64,000 nucleotides of DNA from Chryseobacterium sp. StRB126 (GCF_000829375.1 NZ_AP014624.1:620001-684000), one strand, 5' to 3'. Shown: positions 43,900-53,717, counted from the first letter of the stretch. Notes: generated by a model not told the origin, from the letters alone. Numbers and translations: made by a program.

Positions 43900-46056
43900 A
43901 TGAGAAAACTCCTGATTCTTCTTTTCATATTCCCATTACTATGGATGCAATCTCAGGTAAAAAAAGACCTGGTGATTCCAAAAAACCCTAAAATAGGACT
44001 ATCGCTTGCCGGTGGTGGTGCCAAAGGATTTTCACATGTAGGAGTACTTAAAGTATTAGATTCATTAGGAGTAAAAGTGGATTATATTGCCGGAACCAGT
44101 ATGGGTGCCATTGTTGGTGGTCTGTATGCTTCCGGATATTCTGGTAAAGAAATAGAAAAAATCGTAATGGATACGGATTTCTATTCTTTAATTATGGATC
44201 CGAAATCCAGACAGGAAGCCAGCTTTTTTAATAAATCTGTAGACAAATATCTTTTATCTATTCCATTAAAAAACGGGAAAATTACTCTTCCATCTTCCAT
44301 CAGTACAGGACAGAGAAATGTTTATCTTCTGAAGGAACTTTTGAAAAATGTTGACAATATTGAAGACTTTTCTAAAATGCCTATTCCTTTTTTATGCGTT
44401 GCTACCAACCTTGAAAGCGGTAATATGCAGATCTTCGAAAAGGGAGATCTGGTACAGTCTATCATGGCCAGTTCTGCTTTTCCTTCTTTAATGGATCCGG
44501 TTAAAATTGGTGACAGTATTTATATTGATGGAGCAATGACCGTAAATTATCCCTCAAAGCCCTTAAAGGACAGAGGAATTGATATCGTTATTGGTGTGGA
44601 CCTGAACCAGGATCTATCCAAAAGAGAGGATTTAAACAACATTATATCCATTCTGAACCAGGTTATTGATTTCGGAATCAAAAGAGATACTAGAAAACAA
44701 TATAAATATACAGACATTAATATTAAGCCTAACCTTAAAGGGATGTCTGCTACAAGCTATGATGAAAAGAAGAAAATTCTTGATAGTGGCTACGTGGAAG
44801 GTTTAAAATATTCTCAGATCCTGGATCAACTGCCTAAGCGCCAATTTGACCGTCTCAGACAGCGCGTAAATCCAATATATTCCAATGTATATAAGATTGA
44901 CAGCATCTCCATAGAAGGAAGCAAAATTTACGGTAAAAACTATACTTTGGGGAAAATGGGACTCCGTCTACCCTCTTTGCAGACCTATGGAAATATTAAT
45001 AAAATGGTTGACAAGCTTGTTGCTACGAATAATTACAAGTTCATTAACTATGATATTGTTCAGGAAAATGATGCTAATTATTTAAAGCTTTATGTAACCG
45101 AAGACGATGCTCGACATTTTTTAAAATTTGGGCTGCATTATGATGAAGTTTTCAAAACAGGTTTACTTCTAAATTATTCAGCAAAGAGACTTTTATTTAA
45201 AAACTCTAACCTTTCAGTAGATGTTATTGTAGGTGATAAGTTAAGGTATTATCTGAACTATTTCATTGACAATGGCTATATTCCCGGTTTTGGTATTTAT
45301 TCATCAGGAATGAGCTTTGATCTGAAAAATGCGGATAATAATATTATAGATAAATGGGAATGGATGAGAAACGAAGCCTATATACAGTCTGTATGGAAGG
45401 ATAAATACGCTATTGGCGGTGGTATAAGCCACGATTACTTTAAAGCTGAAATTAATGGTGATAACAGACGTTACAGTCGATTTTTAAATCCTTATGTATT
45501 TCTGAAGACAGATACACAGGATGACAAAGAATTTCCAACAAAAGGCGTTTATTTTGCAGCTGAAGGAAAAGTAATAGACCTTTTAAAATCTGAAGTAGAA
45601 AAAAGAATCGTTCAGATAAAGGCAGATTTAAAAATCAATATTCCATTGGGAAAACAATTTACCTATCGTCTTAACTTATTCGGAGGAATTACTCTTGGAG
45701 AAAATCTTCCGATCTATTACCAATACAGACTGGGTGGAATATTTGAACAGAATATTATCAATTTCAAACGTTTTGGAGGGTTCTACTTTGCCCAATTACA
45801 TACGAATAACGTAATTTTGGCATCCAATGATCTTCAGTTCAGATTTAATAAAAATTATTTTATCAGCGGAAATTTCAGCTTTGCCAACCTTTCCAATGAC
45901 ATTAAATTTGAAGATGCGGTTAAAGTAAATTATAGCTCGCTTGGCATTACGGCTGGTTACAAATCTCCATTCGGGCAGATTAAAGTAAACTTCAGCCATT
46001 CACTTAAAAACAATCAAAAAGGCATATTCAGTGTTATTTTAGGACACTGGTTTTAA
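43900..46056 (+). CDS. Patatin-like phospholipase with C-terminal beta-barrel
   Basis: The 718-residue protein has a signal peptide (MRKLLILLFIFPLLWMQSQ). The patatin domain carries GGGAKG (38-43), the nucleophile Ser67 in GTSMG and the catalytic Asp in YIDGAM (about 211). A POTRA-like segment follows, then a barrel-like C-terminal half rich in alternating aromatic strands and ending in GHWF, a typical outer-membrane terminal strand. The layout matches PlpD/type Vd or RssA-BamA-like outer-membrane proteins that hydrolyse lipid esters. It starts 2 bp after the MurF-Alr stop and is 4 bp before ybeY, so the three are likely co-transcribed. Confidence 0.88.
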   Translation: MRKLLILLFIFPLLWMQSQVKKDLVIPKNPKIGLSLAGGGAKGFSHVGVLKVLDSLGVKVDYIAGTSMGAIVGGLYASGYSGKEIEKIVMDTDFYSLIMDPKSRQEASFFNKSVDKYLLSIPLKNGKITLPSSISTGQRNVYLLKELLKNVDNIEDFSKMPIPFLCVATNLESGNMQIFEKGDLVQSIMASSAFPSLMDPVKIGDSIYIDGAMTVNYPSKPLKDRGIDIVIGVDLNQDLSKREDLNNIISILNQVIDFGIKRDTRKQYKYTDINIKPNLKGMSATSYDEKKKILDSGYVEGLKYSQILDQLPKRQFDRLRQRVNPIYSNVYKIDSISIEGSKIYGKNYTLGKMGLRLPSLQTYGNINKMVDKLVATNNYKFINYDIVQENDANYLKLYVTEDDARHFLKFGLHYDEVFKTGLLLNYSAKRLLFKNSNLSVDVIVGDKLRYYLNYFIDNGYIPGFGIYSSGMSFDLKNADNNIIDKWEWMRNEAYIQSVWKDKYAIGGGISHDYFKAEINGDNRRYSRFLNPYVFLKTDTQDDKEFPTKGVYFAAEGKVIDLLKSEVEKRIVQIKADLKINIPLGKQFTYRLNLFGGITLGENLPIYYQYRLGGIFEQNIINFKRFGGFYFAQLHTNNVILASNDLQFRFNKNYFISGNFSFANLSNDIKFEDAVKVNYSSLGITAGYKSPFGQIKVNFSHSLKNNQKGIFSVILGHWF

Positions 46057-46060
46057 TACA

Positions 46061-46480
46061 ATGATACAATTCTTTTACGAAAATTTACCGGAGTCGGTAG
46101 ATGCAGATTACAAACAATGGCTGGAAGATTTAATACTTTCAGAAGGAAAAAAACTAGGAGAAATCAACTACATTTTCTGCGATGACGAATATCTTCTAAA
46201 GATTAATCAGGATTATTTACAGCATGATTATTATACCGATATCATCACTTTTGATTATGTAAAAGGCAAGACAATAAGCGCTGAGATTTTCGTATCTTTG
46301 CAACGCATTTCTGATAACGCCTCTACCCTTTCCCGAGATTATGAAGATGAATTAAGAAGGGTTTTAGCCCATGGAATTTTACACCTTATTGGCTATAAAG
46401 ACAAGACGGAAGAAGAGGAAAAAGAGATGCGAAGAATGGAGGATCTGTACTTAACTAAATATAGGGATTTAAAGAATTAA
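46061..46480 (+). CDS. ybeY: Endoribonuclease YbeY
   Basis: The 139-residue protein acts in 16S rRNA 3' maturation and ribosome quality control. The zinc motif reads HGILHLIGYKDK, where the family standard is HGxLHLxGYDH. The first two His are present and the third is replaced by an acidic/lysine pair, as appears common in this phylum. YTDIITFDY and EIFVSLQRI are the other conserved blocks. It is the last gene of the MurF-Alr run. Confidence 0.92.
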   Translation: MIQFFYENLPESVDADYKQWLEDLILSEGKKLGEINYIFCDDEYLLKINQDYLQHDYYTDIITFDYVKGKTISAEIFVSLQRISDNASTLSRDYEDELRRVLAHGILHLIGYKDKTEEEEKEMRRMEDLYLTKYRDLKN

Positions 46481-46565
46481 AATTAAATAATCACTTAAAG
46501 TCCGATATCTAAAGTACTCAATTCTAGTAACAATATACATTTACCTAGAGTGCATTCTTCAAAAA

Positions 46566-46581
46566 TGTTTCACGTGAAACA
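46566..46581. promoter_or_regulatory. parS site, left of mnmG
   Basis: TGTTTCACGTGAAACA is a perfect 16-base palindrome identical to the conserved chromosomal parS, the binding site of ParB. It lies 45 bp before the mnmG start. Confidence 0.93.
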
Positions 46582-46626
46582 TTGATAATTAAAGTTAAGG
46601 TTTAAAGCTTAAACAGCGAGATAAAA

Positions 46627-48489
46627 ATGATTTCAGAAATATATGACGTAATCGTAGTAGGTGCAGGACACGCAGGATGTGAAGCAGCAGCAGCAGCAGC
46701 CAACCTGGGTTCAAAAACGCTATTGGTTACAATGAATATGCAGACCATCGGACAGATGAGTTGCAACCCGGCAATGGGCGGAATCGCAAAAGGACAGATC
46801 GTAAGAGAAATTGATGCAATGGGTGGATACTCCGGAATCGTAGCAGACAAATCTGCCATCCAATTTAAAATGCTCAATCTTTCAAAAGGTCCTGCCATGT
46901 GGTCCCCAAGAACCCAAAATGACAGAATGCTTTTTGCCGAAGAATGGCGACTAGCTTTAGAGAATACACCTAATCTTGATTTCTTTCAGGATATGGTGAA
47001 ACAACTGATTGTTGAAAATAATAAAGTAACCGGAGTAGTTACTTCATTAGGAATTGAAATTAAAGCAAAATCAGTTGTACTTACCAACGGAACTTTTCTT
47101 AACGGATTAATTCACGTTGGAGATAAACAACTAGGTGGTGGAAGAATGGGTGAACCAAGAGCATTTGGTATCACCGAACAATTGGTAAGCTTAGGCTTCG
47201 AAGCCGGAAGAATGAAAACCGGTACTCCACCAAGAGTTGACGGAAGAAGTTTGGATTATTCAAAAATGGAAGAACAGAAAGGTGATGAAAATCCTCAGAA
47301 GTTCAGCTATCTTGATACTCCAAAATTAACCAAACAATTAAGTTGTCATATTGTATATACTAACGAAATTGTTCATGATATTCTTCGTGAAGGTTTCGAT
47401 AGAAGTCCAATGTTTAATGGAACTATTCAAAGTTTAGGCCCAAGATACTGTCCAAGTATTGAAGATAAAATTAATCGTTTTGCAGAAAGAAACAGACACC
47501 AGCTTTTCGTAGAACCGGAAGGATGGAAAACTGTTGAGATTTATGTAAACGGATTTAGTTCTTCACTTCCGGAAGATGTACAGATCAAAGCCATGAAACA
47601 TATTCCAGGATTTGAAAATGTAAAAGTTTTCCGTCCGGGATATGCTATTGAATATGACTACTTCCCTCCTACCCAATTGAAACATACCTTAGAAACAAAA
47701 TTGATTGACAATTTATATTTCGCAGGACAGATCAATGGAACTACAGGATATGAAGAAGCAGCAGGCCAAGGTTTGATTGCAGGAATCAATGCTCACAACA
47801 AAGTTCATGAAAAAGGTGAATTTATTCTTAACAGAGATGAAGCTTATATTGGAGTATTAATTGATGATTTGATTACAAAAGGAACTGAAGAACCATACAG
47901 AATGTTTACTTCACGTGCCGAATACAGACTTCTATTGAGACAAGATAATGCAGATATCAGATTAACTGAGAAAGCATACCACCTTGGACTTGCAAAAGAA
48001 GAAAGACTAAGAAAAGTTGAAACTAAAATATCTGAAAGTCAGAGACTTGAAGAGTTTTTACGTGAAACTTCTTTAAAACCGGGTGTCATTAACCCTATTT
48101 TAGAATCAATAGAAAGCAACCCCGTAGATCAAGCCTACAGAGCCGCCCAAATTCTTACAAGACCTAATATAACTCTAGAAAAACTTGATGGAATAGATTT
48201 CATTAAAGAAGTCTCTTCTCAATATAACGAAGAAGTAAGAGAACAAGCTGAGATCAACATCAAGTATAAAGGATATATTGAAAAAGAAAAGGAGAATGTA
48301 GCCAAGTTAAACCGTCTGGAAAATATTAAAATTCCAGAAGATTTTGATTATACGAAGCTTTCAAGCCTTTCTACAGAAGCAAAACAAAAGATGTCCAATG
48401 TACGCCCAAAGACCATTGCACAAGCAGGAAGGATAAGTGGTGTTTCTCCAGCCGACATCAACGTTTTACTAGTGTATTTGGGACGTTAA
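46627..48489 (+). CDS. mnmG: tRNA uridine 5-carboxymethylaminomethyl modification enzyme MnmG
   Basis: The 620-residue FAD enzyme works with MnmE to modify wobble uridine 34 of certain tRNAs. The dinucleotide fold VVGAGHAGCEAA is near 11-22, with SCNPAMGGIAKGQIVREIDAMGG, the GTFLNG block, MKTGTPPR and the C-terminal ISGVSPADINVLLVYL. Length and order are those of the family. In many bacteria the gene (gidA) lies near oriC, and here it is bracketed by two parS sites. Confidence 0.97.
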   Translation: MISEIYDVIVVGAGHAGCEAAAAAANLGSKTLLVTMNMQTIGQMSCNPAMGGIAKGQIVREIDAMGGYSGIVADKSAIQFKMLNLSKGPAMWSPRTQNDRMLFAEEWRLALENTPNLDFFQDMVKQLIVENNKVTGVVTSLGIEIKAKSVVLTNGTFLNGLIHVGDKQLGGGRMGEPRAFGITEQLVSLGFEAGRMKTGTPPRVDGRSLDYSKMEEQKGDENPQKFSYLDTPKLTKQLSCHIVYTNEIVHDILREGFDRSPMFNGTIQSLGPRYCPSIEDKINRFAERNRHQLFVEPEGWKTVEIYVNGFSSSLPEDVQIKAMKHIPGFENVKVFRPGYAIEYDYFPPTQLKHTLETKLIDNLYFAGQINGTTGYEEAAGQGLIAGINAHNKVHEKGEFILNRDEAYIGVLIDDLITKGTEEPYRMFTSRAEYRLLLRQDNADIRLTEKAYHLGLAKEERLRKVETKISESQRLEEFLRETSLKPGVINPILESIESNPVDQAYRAAQILTRPNITLEKLDGIDFIKEVSSQYNEEVREQAEINIKYKGYIEKEKENVAKLNRLENIKIPEDFDYTKLSSLSTEAKQKMSNVRPKTIAQAGRISGVSPADINVLLVYLGR

Positions 48490-48497
48490 ATTAAAAA

Positions 48498-48513
48498 TGT
48501 TTCACGTGAAACA
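48498..48513. promoter_or_regulatory. parS site, right of mnmG
   Basis: A second perfect TGTTTCACGTGAAACA starts 9 bp after the mnmG stop, 1932 bp from the first. The remaining gap to 48771 is AT-rich and holds nothing else that I recognise. Confidence 0.93.
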
Positions 48514-48771
48514 TTTATTACAATAAAAACGAAAATTAAGGTATTTATAAAGCTTATAAAAGTTTATGAATATCTTAATTTTTTAGATGGATATATACTA
48601 TTACATATCTACCATTATTTATCCGAATGAAGAATATCAAACATAGGTTAGATATTTCATTTCACTTTCTGGACTACTTCCGCAAACCTTTGCCAGTATT
48701 CAGAATAATATAAAATGAATGTAGATTTGTATATACTTAGAAATTTTTAAATATAACAGATAGCGAATTCA

Positions 48772-49593
48772 ATGAAAATAAAAGATCATTTTCTTTCACA
48801 GGAAATATTTGAAATTAAAGAAACAGAAACCAAAGGAGTCTACAAAACCTCCCCTATTCCTTCCAATATTTCCAGATACTACGAAAGCGAAGATTACATT
48901 TCCCATCACCAAGATTCCGGAAGCCTGAAAGAAAAATTATATAAATTTCTTCAGTCATTTAATCTGCGGTACAAAAAAAATATCCTTATTGAAAGAATTC
49001 AACAAGGATCAAAAGTATTAGACTATGGATGTGGTGCCGGAGAATTTGTAAAGTATATAGAAAATGATTTTGAAACCTTAGGATTTGAACCGGATGCAGA
49101 TGCAAGAAAAGCAGCACAGGGAAAAATTACAAAAGCAAAGATCCTGGACGATATTCAAAAAATTGAAGACAAAAGCCTTGATGCAATTACATTATGGCAT
49201 GTGTTTGAACATATAGAGAACCAGGATGAAATGCTCAATATTTTTCACACGAAATTAAAAGACAAAGGACTTCTTATTATTGCGGTTCCCAATCCTACTT
49301 CTTATGATGCAAAACATTATAAAGAATATTGGGCTGCCTATGATGTACCGAGACACATCTATCATTTTTCTAAAAACGGAATGGAAAATCTGATTTCTAA
49401 AAAAACAGATTGGAAAATGAGAAAGATCAAACCTTTAATCCTTGACTCCTACTACATCTCTATGTTAAGCGAAAAATATAAAAAATCTCCTCTATTCTGG
49501 CTAAAAGCAAGCATTTACGGAACGATTTCGAACATAAAAGCCTCTTTTTCTAACGAATTTTCAAGTTTGATATACATTATCGAAAAAAGATAG
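48772..49593 (+). CDS. Class I SAM-dependent methyltransferase
   Basis: The 273-residue protein carries motif I VLDYGCGAGEFVKYI (about 82-96), the acidic end of strand 2 (GFEPDADA), LDAITLWHVFEHIENQDEML (motif post-I to II) and GLLIIAVPNP. This is the arrangement of the Methyltransf_23 type. The N-terminal 70 residues (ISRYYESEDYISHH) resemble those of methyltransferases acting on sugars or lipids, but the substrate cannot be told. It is a single-gene unit with its own terminator. Confidence 0.88.
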   Translation: MKIKDHFLSQEIFEIKETETKGVYKTSPIPSNISRYYESEDYISHHQDSGSLKEKLYKFLQSFNLRYKKNILIERIQQGSKVLDYGCGAGEFVKYIENDFETLGFEPDADARKAAQGKITKAKILDDIQKIEDKSLDAITLWHVFEHIENQDEMLNIFHTKLKDKGLLIIAVPNPTSYDAKHYKEYWAAYDVPRHIYHFSKNGMENLISKKTDWKMRKIKPLILDSYYISMLSEKYKKSPLFWLKASIYGTISNIKASFSNEFSSLIYIIEKR

Positions 49594-49653
49594 ATAATCG
49601 ATTTTTAAGCTATTTCTGAAGGTCATTTTTCAGCATTTTCGACTCTTAAACCT

Positions 49654-49686
49654 AAAAAACTCAGGAAAATATCTCCTGAGTTTTTT
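49654..49686 (+). terminator. Terminator after the methyltransferase gene
   Basis: AAAAAACTCAGG and CCTGAGTTTTTT, perfect 12-base arms, flank a 9-base loop and are followed by more T. Confidence 0.92.
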
Positions 49687-51280
49687 ATTTCTTATTAAAA
49701 TTAAATTGTGTTCCAATTTAAATATTAATTCAAAAATGATGAAAAGTTTCAACTTACTTTTTTAACTCCCCTACTCCACTTTTCTAAAAACTCAATTTTT
49801 TTTGAGTGGCTCACAGCTCAAAAAAAAATTTTACTAAATTCTGAAAAGCTTACGCTGAAAAGAGAGAAATTTACATTGAAAAGATAAAAATTGAATTATA
49901 AAACCAAAATTCTAACAAAAACACCTCATTTAAGAGCTTATTTTTATTTTGCATATAAACACTCAAAAAATTACAGTTTTTAGATTTTAGGTATATTTCT
50001 AAAAGTCAATTTTTATGCTATTCTAAAAAATATTCAGACAGTTCTAAAAAATAAAATCTAGATTTTGCCCAGAAATCAAATTAATCCCAAATTTTAAAGC
50101 TCAAGTACATTCCCCTACTCTATCGTGGAAAATGGAAATGCTTTATATTAAGAAAACTCTCAGAGGTTAATTCTTTCAAATTTTCTAAAATCTGAACAAA
50201 ATAAATAATTTGAATGAAATCGGAATATTTTTAACTTCAAAAAAAAACCAAAAATTTAGACTTAAAATCTATAGTAAGGAAATTAAGCCATGAGGGAAAT
50301 TTACATTATCATATGATGATCATGTCATGTGAAACTGAAAATACAAATGTTCTTTAAAAAAAAGTAGAACAAAAATATCATGGTTATACACTTATACTAC
50401 TGCTATTTATATTTAAAAATAACAGTTTATTCACTGATATACAACTTCTTAAAATAAAAAACTAAGCATATACAATGTAAAAAAAATAGGATAAAAATAG
50501 GATGAAAAAATGATAAAAACAAGAGATATAAATAAAAATAAATATAGTTTAATCACTGAAAAACAGATAAATACAACAATGATATTCAAACATAAAATTC
50601 ATCATTTAAACAATATTTAGGAAACAAAAACCTTAGATAGGTAACACTCATATTATCAATTAAAAATCAGATTACTAACTATTCATTTCAATTATACATA
50701 TAAACAGTTAAAACCAGTCAAATAAAAATGATCTTTACTCAAGGTCTAATGAATACATCTTAAAAAATTAAGCGCTATCAAAGCTAAAAAACGTAAAAGC
50801 ACTCTCCTCTTTCTACATTCAAAAAAATGGTATCGATATCTTAATCTCTTTAGGATTCTTATACTAAAATTAATTCTTAGAAAATGATAAAAAAATATTA
50901 GAAAATTATTGAGATCGACTTTAAAGAAAAGTCTATCGGAACATTAACGAATGATATCCAAATTTGAATTCTAAAGTATATTTCAAAGTTTACTTTTTCC
51001 TGTAATTAATTCAGATATTTTATTTCTAATTTCAAGAAAAATGTTTCTTCAGCTCTGCCGAAATAAAGATTAAAAAAAGCAATTTTTATCAATTAAAGTT
51101 TACCCTAACCAGCATTCAAAATATTATAAAATTCAAACCAAATACTCCATAATCCGGAAACAAAACAATATGATTAAATGATGGTAATTACTCCTTTTTC
51201 ATTAAGATTCATAGTCTAAATTTTCCTTTATTAACCGGCATAAAAATATAACTTTCAGTAAATCAAAACACCATAATTCA

Positions 51281-51299
51281 ATATAACCTCAGGTTATAT
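51281..51299. repeat. Perfect palindrome ATATAACCT-C-AGGTTATAT
   Basis: 9-base perfect arms sit around a single central base, in the gene-free region 61 bp from the pgk terminator. The form suits a dimeric DNA-binding protein; no factor can be named. Confidence 0.6.
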
Positions 51300-51359
51300 C
51301 ATGAAACATTAAAATACTCGATCAATTCAGAATTTCTCAATGAAAATATAGGTATAAAA

Positions 51360-51386
51360 AAGCCTGCTAATATTATTAGCAGGCTT
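51360..51386 (-). terminator. Intrinsic terminator of pgk
   Basis: 13-base perfect arms (AAGCCTGCTAATA and complement) surround one base, with a T run on the minus strand just beyond. Confidence 0.92.
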
Positions 51387-51410
51387 AGAAATATTGATTT
51401 TTTTTCTCTG

Positions 51411-52601
51411 TTAATTATTGATGGCAGCTACTCCAGGAAGCTCAAGTCCTTCAAGACTTTCAAGCATTGCTCCTCCACCTGTAGAAACATAACTTACTTT
51501 ATCAGCATATCCAAATTGCTTAACGAATGCAACACTGTCACCACCTCCTACTAAAGAGAAAGCTCCTAATCTTGTTGCTTCAGCAATACTGTCTCCAAGA
51601 GCAATAGTACCTCCGGCAAAGTTTGACATTTCAAAAACACCAATTGGCCCATTCCAAAGAATTGTTCTTGAATTTAATAGTACATCATTAAACTGATCTC
51701 TTGATTTGTGACCAGCGTCCAATCCCATCCATCCTTCAGGAATTGCATAGATATCAACTTCTTTTCTTTCAACATCGTTATTGAAACTTTCAGCAATGAT
51801 TGCATCAGATGGAAGATATACTTTAACTTTATGTTCTTTTGCCTTAGCTAAAATTTCCAATGCTAAAGGAATTTTATCTTCTTCAACCAATGAGTTTCCG
51901 ATTTTTCCACCTAGTGCCTTAATAAATGTGAAAGCCATCCCACCTCCAATAATTAAATTGTCTACTGCAGGAAGAATATTTTCTATAATGGTAATCTTAG
52001 TTGAAACCTTAGATCCACCCAAAATTGCGGTAACCGGTTTCTCGCCACTTTTCAAAACTTTATCGATTGCCTGAAGCTCTTTAGCCATCAATAAACCGAA
52101 AAACTTAGTTTGTGAAAAGAATTTTGCAATAACAGCTGTAGAAGCATGAGCTCTATGTGCCGTTCCGAAAGCATCGTTTACATAAGCATCTCCCAGCTTT
52201 GAAAGTTTCTCAGCAAAACCTTCATCACCTTTTTCTTCTTCATTGTGAAAACGAACATTCTCCAATAATAAAATCTCTCCTGGCTTCAAATCAGCCGCCG
52301 CCTGTTCAGCTTTCTCACCAATACATTCATCAACAAATTTCACTTCCTTTCCAAGAACATTGGAAACTTCACCCATAATATGTTTTAGAGAAAACTCATC
52401 TTTCACCTCTCCCTTTGGTCTTCCAAGATGTGTCATCAAAATAACAGAACCACCATCCTGAAGGATTTTTTCAACGGTTGGTTTCACCGCAACAATTCTG
52501 GTATTGTCAGTCACTTTCAACTGGTCATCCTGTGGAACATTGAAGTCAACTCTTACAAGAGCTTTCTTATCTTTAAAATTGAAGTCGTTAATTGTTTTCA
52601 T
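51411..52601 (-). CDS. pgk: Phosphoglycerate kinase
   Basis: The 396-residue monomeric kinase makes ATP from 1,3-bisphosphoglycerate in glycolysis. RVDFNVPQD (17-25), the substrate loop [32 protein letters not shown] and the nucleotide-side end [10 protein letters not shown] with STGGGAMLE are all present. Length and order are standard. It is a single gene flanked by long gene-free DNA on both sides. Confidence 0.97.
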   Translation of the reverse strand: MKTINDFNFKDKKALVRVDFNVPQDDQLKVTDNTRIVAVKPTVEKILQDGGSVILMTHLGRPKGEVKDEFSLKHIMGEVSNVLGKEVKFVDECIGEKAEQAAADLKPGEILLLENVRFHNEEEKGDEGFAEKLSKLGDAYVNDAFGTAHRAHASTAVIAKFFSQTKFFGLLMAKELQAIDKVLKSGEKPVTAILGGSKVSTKITIIENILPAVDNLIIGGGMAFTFIKALGGKIGNSLVEEDKIPLALEILAKAKEHKVKVYLPSDAIIAESFNNDVERKEVDIYAIPEGWMGLDAGHKSRDQFNDVLLNSRTILWNGPIGVFEMSNFAGGTIALGDSIAEATRLGAFSLVGGGDSVAFVKQFGYADKVSYVSTGGGAMLESLEGLELPGVAAINN

Positions 52602-52839
52602 TTTTATCTTTAGATTTATTTTTTCTCAAATGTCAGGCAATCGCCCACTTCGGCCTAAGTTACATTTCAGCAAATTTCGGCAGGGTCAATTCCATAAACT
52701 TCTCTAATTTTTCGTTTCACAAATGTAAGGTTTTAAACTTTTTCAACAGATTGATCGAAATAAAAGTTTTCAAAAACTTTCCCCGAACTCAATCATCCAT
52801 TAATCAACAATTCTTTTCTCTTTTAAAAAAAAAATAAAG
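52602..52839. other. Upstream region of pgk
   Basis: Holds the pgk promoter candidate. The rest is AT-rich and non-coding. Confidence 0.5.
52720..52746 (-). promoter_or_regulatory. Candidate promoter of pgk
   Basis: On the minus strand TTG (52746-52744), a 16-base gap, then TACATTTG (52727-52720), 118 bp before the pgk start. Confidence 0.5.
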
Positions 52840-53249
52840 CTGTTGTTGTTATGTATTGTTAGTAACGGGGATAAGTTTTAGGCATAAAGTTCATAATACT
52901 CAACTGGTACACAATTCATAAATAACTCACAATATAAATCTCTGTAAACCTGTATATTCAGACACTTATTCACAATTGTTGATAACTTTGTGAACAAAAC
53001 ATTATTAGTTATTTTATTATGGAAAAACCTGGGGATAGCTTAAGAAAAGATCTGGAAAGTTGTGGGGAAAAGTTTAGGATAGATTTTCTATTACGAAATA
53101 AATTCATCTTTGAAAATAGAAAGTTGGAAATAGTTTTCCACACTTATTAACATACCTTTTCACAATTAACTCACGCTTTACTAACACGAATTGTTATTAT
53201 TCTTACCTTTGTAAGGAAATAAAATCTAAAAAAGCTTAATAAGAGTATT
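52840..53249. other. Candidate replication origin (oriC) with DnaA-box matches
   Basis: This 410 bp divergent gap between pgk and rpiB contains two perfect matches to the DnaA box TTWTNCACA: TTATTCACA (52966-52974) and TTTTCCACA (53134-53142). Two more differ at one position: CTTTTCACA (53156-53164) and, on the minus strand, a box at 52989-52997. Several weaker GGGGATA and TGTGGGGAA words also occur. It lies 4.3 to 6.6 kb from two parS sites. An origin call is inference; dnaA itself is not in the window. Confidence 0.45.
53204..53211 (+). promoter_or_regulatory. Candidate -7 box of rpiB
   Basis: TACCTTTG fits TAnnTTTG, 38 bp before the rpiB start. The only nearby TTG (53191) is too close. 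Confidence 0.4.
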
Positions 53250-53684
53250 ATGAAAAGAAAAATTGCTATCGCAGCGGACCATGCAGGCTATGAATATAAG
53301 GAGATTGTTAAGAACTACCTTTCAGAAAAGTTTGAGGTTCAGGATTTTGGAACGTTTTCCACAAACAGTGTGGATTATCCAGACTTTGTTCACCCTGCTG
53401 CAACCTCTGTGGAAAACGGAGAAAATGAGCTTGGAATTTTGATCTGCGGAAGTGGAAACGGGGTTCAGATCACTGCGAACAAACATCAGAAGATCAGATG
53501 CGCACTTTGCTGGATGCCGGAGATTGCAACACTGGCAAGACAGCATAATGATGCGAACATGATTTCTATACCGGCAAGGTTTATATCAAAAGAACTGGCG
53601 ATTGAAATTGTTGACAAATTTCTTTCTACAGAATTTGAAGGTGGAAGACACCAGAACAGAGTTGATAAGATTGCTGTTTGCTAA
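53250..53684 (+). CDS. rpiB: Ribose-5-phosphate isomerase B
   Basis: The 144-residue protein interconverts ribose 5-phosphate and ribulose 5-phosphate in the pentose phosphate pathway. IAADHAGYEYKE (7-18), VDYPDF, GILICGSGNGVQITANK and the R-P-type block HNDANMISIPARF are diagnostic of the RpiB/LacAB family. GGRHQNRVDKI closes the chain as usual. A hairpin terminator follows at once. Confidence 0.96.
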   Translation: MKRKIAIAADHAGYEYKEIVKNYLSEKFEVQDFGTFSTNSVDYPDFVHPAATSVENGENELGILICGSGNGVQITANKHQKIRCALCWMPEIATLARQHNDANMISIPARFISKELAIEIVDKFLSTEFEGGRHQNRVDKIAVC

Positions 53685-53692
53685 ATATACTG

Positions 53693-53717
53693 AGGCCTGT
53701 AATTTGATTGCAGGCCT
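53693..53717 (+). terminator. Terminator after rpiB
   Basis: AGGCCTG (53693-53699) and CAGGCCT (53711-53717) flank an 11-base loop, followed by a T-rich run. Confidence 0.88.

Larger units (their letters stand above)
49594..51410. other. 1.8 kb very AT-rich gene-free region
   Basis: No ORF of convincing composition is visible on either strand. Besides the two flanking terminators it contains a hairpin with 11-base arms (T-run/GAG at 49796-49806, CTC/A-run at 49817-49827) and two copies of CCCCTACTC (about 49778 and 50112). A TTAC..TGAAAAG word occurs twice near 49850-49882. There are two near DnaA boxes (TTATACACT 50384, TTATTCACT 50427) and a 19-base palindrome at 51281-51299. It lies between the parS sites and pgk. 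It may be origin-associated or may encode an untranslated RNA; neither is shown. Confidence 0.6.

Noticed and set aside
49796..49828. T-run/GAG hairpin as a terminator
   Set aside because: No gene ends nearby and the true methyltransferase terminator lies 110 bp earlier. It is noted only as a hairpin.
50384..50435. TTATACACT and TTATTCACT as DnaA boxes defining an origin
   Set aside because: Each misses the final base of the box, and such words are expected by chance in very AT-rich DNA. The pgk-rpiB gap has better matches.
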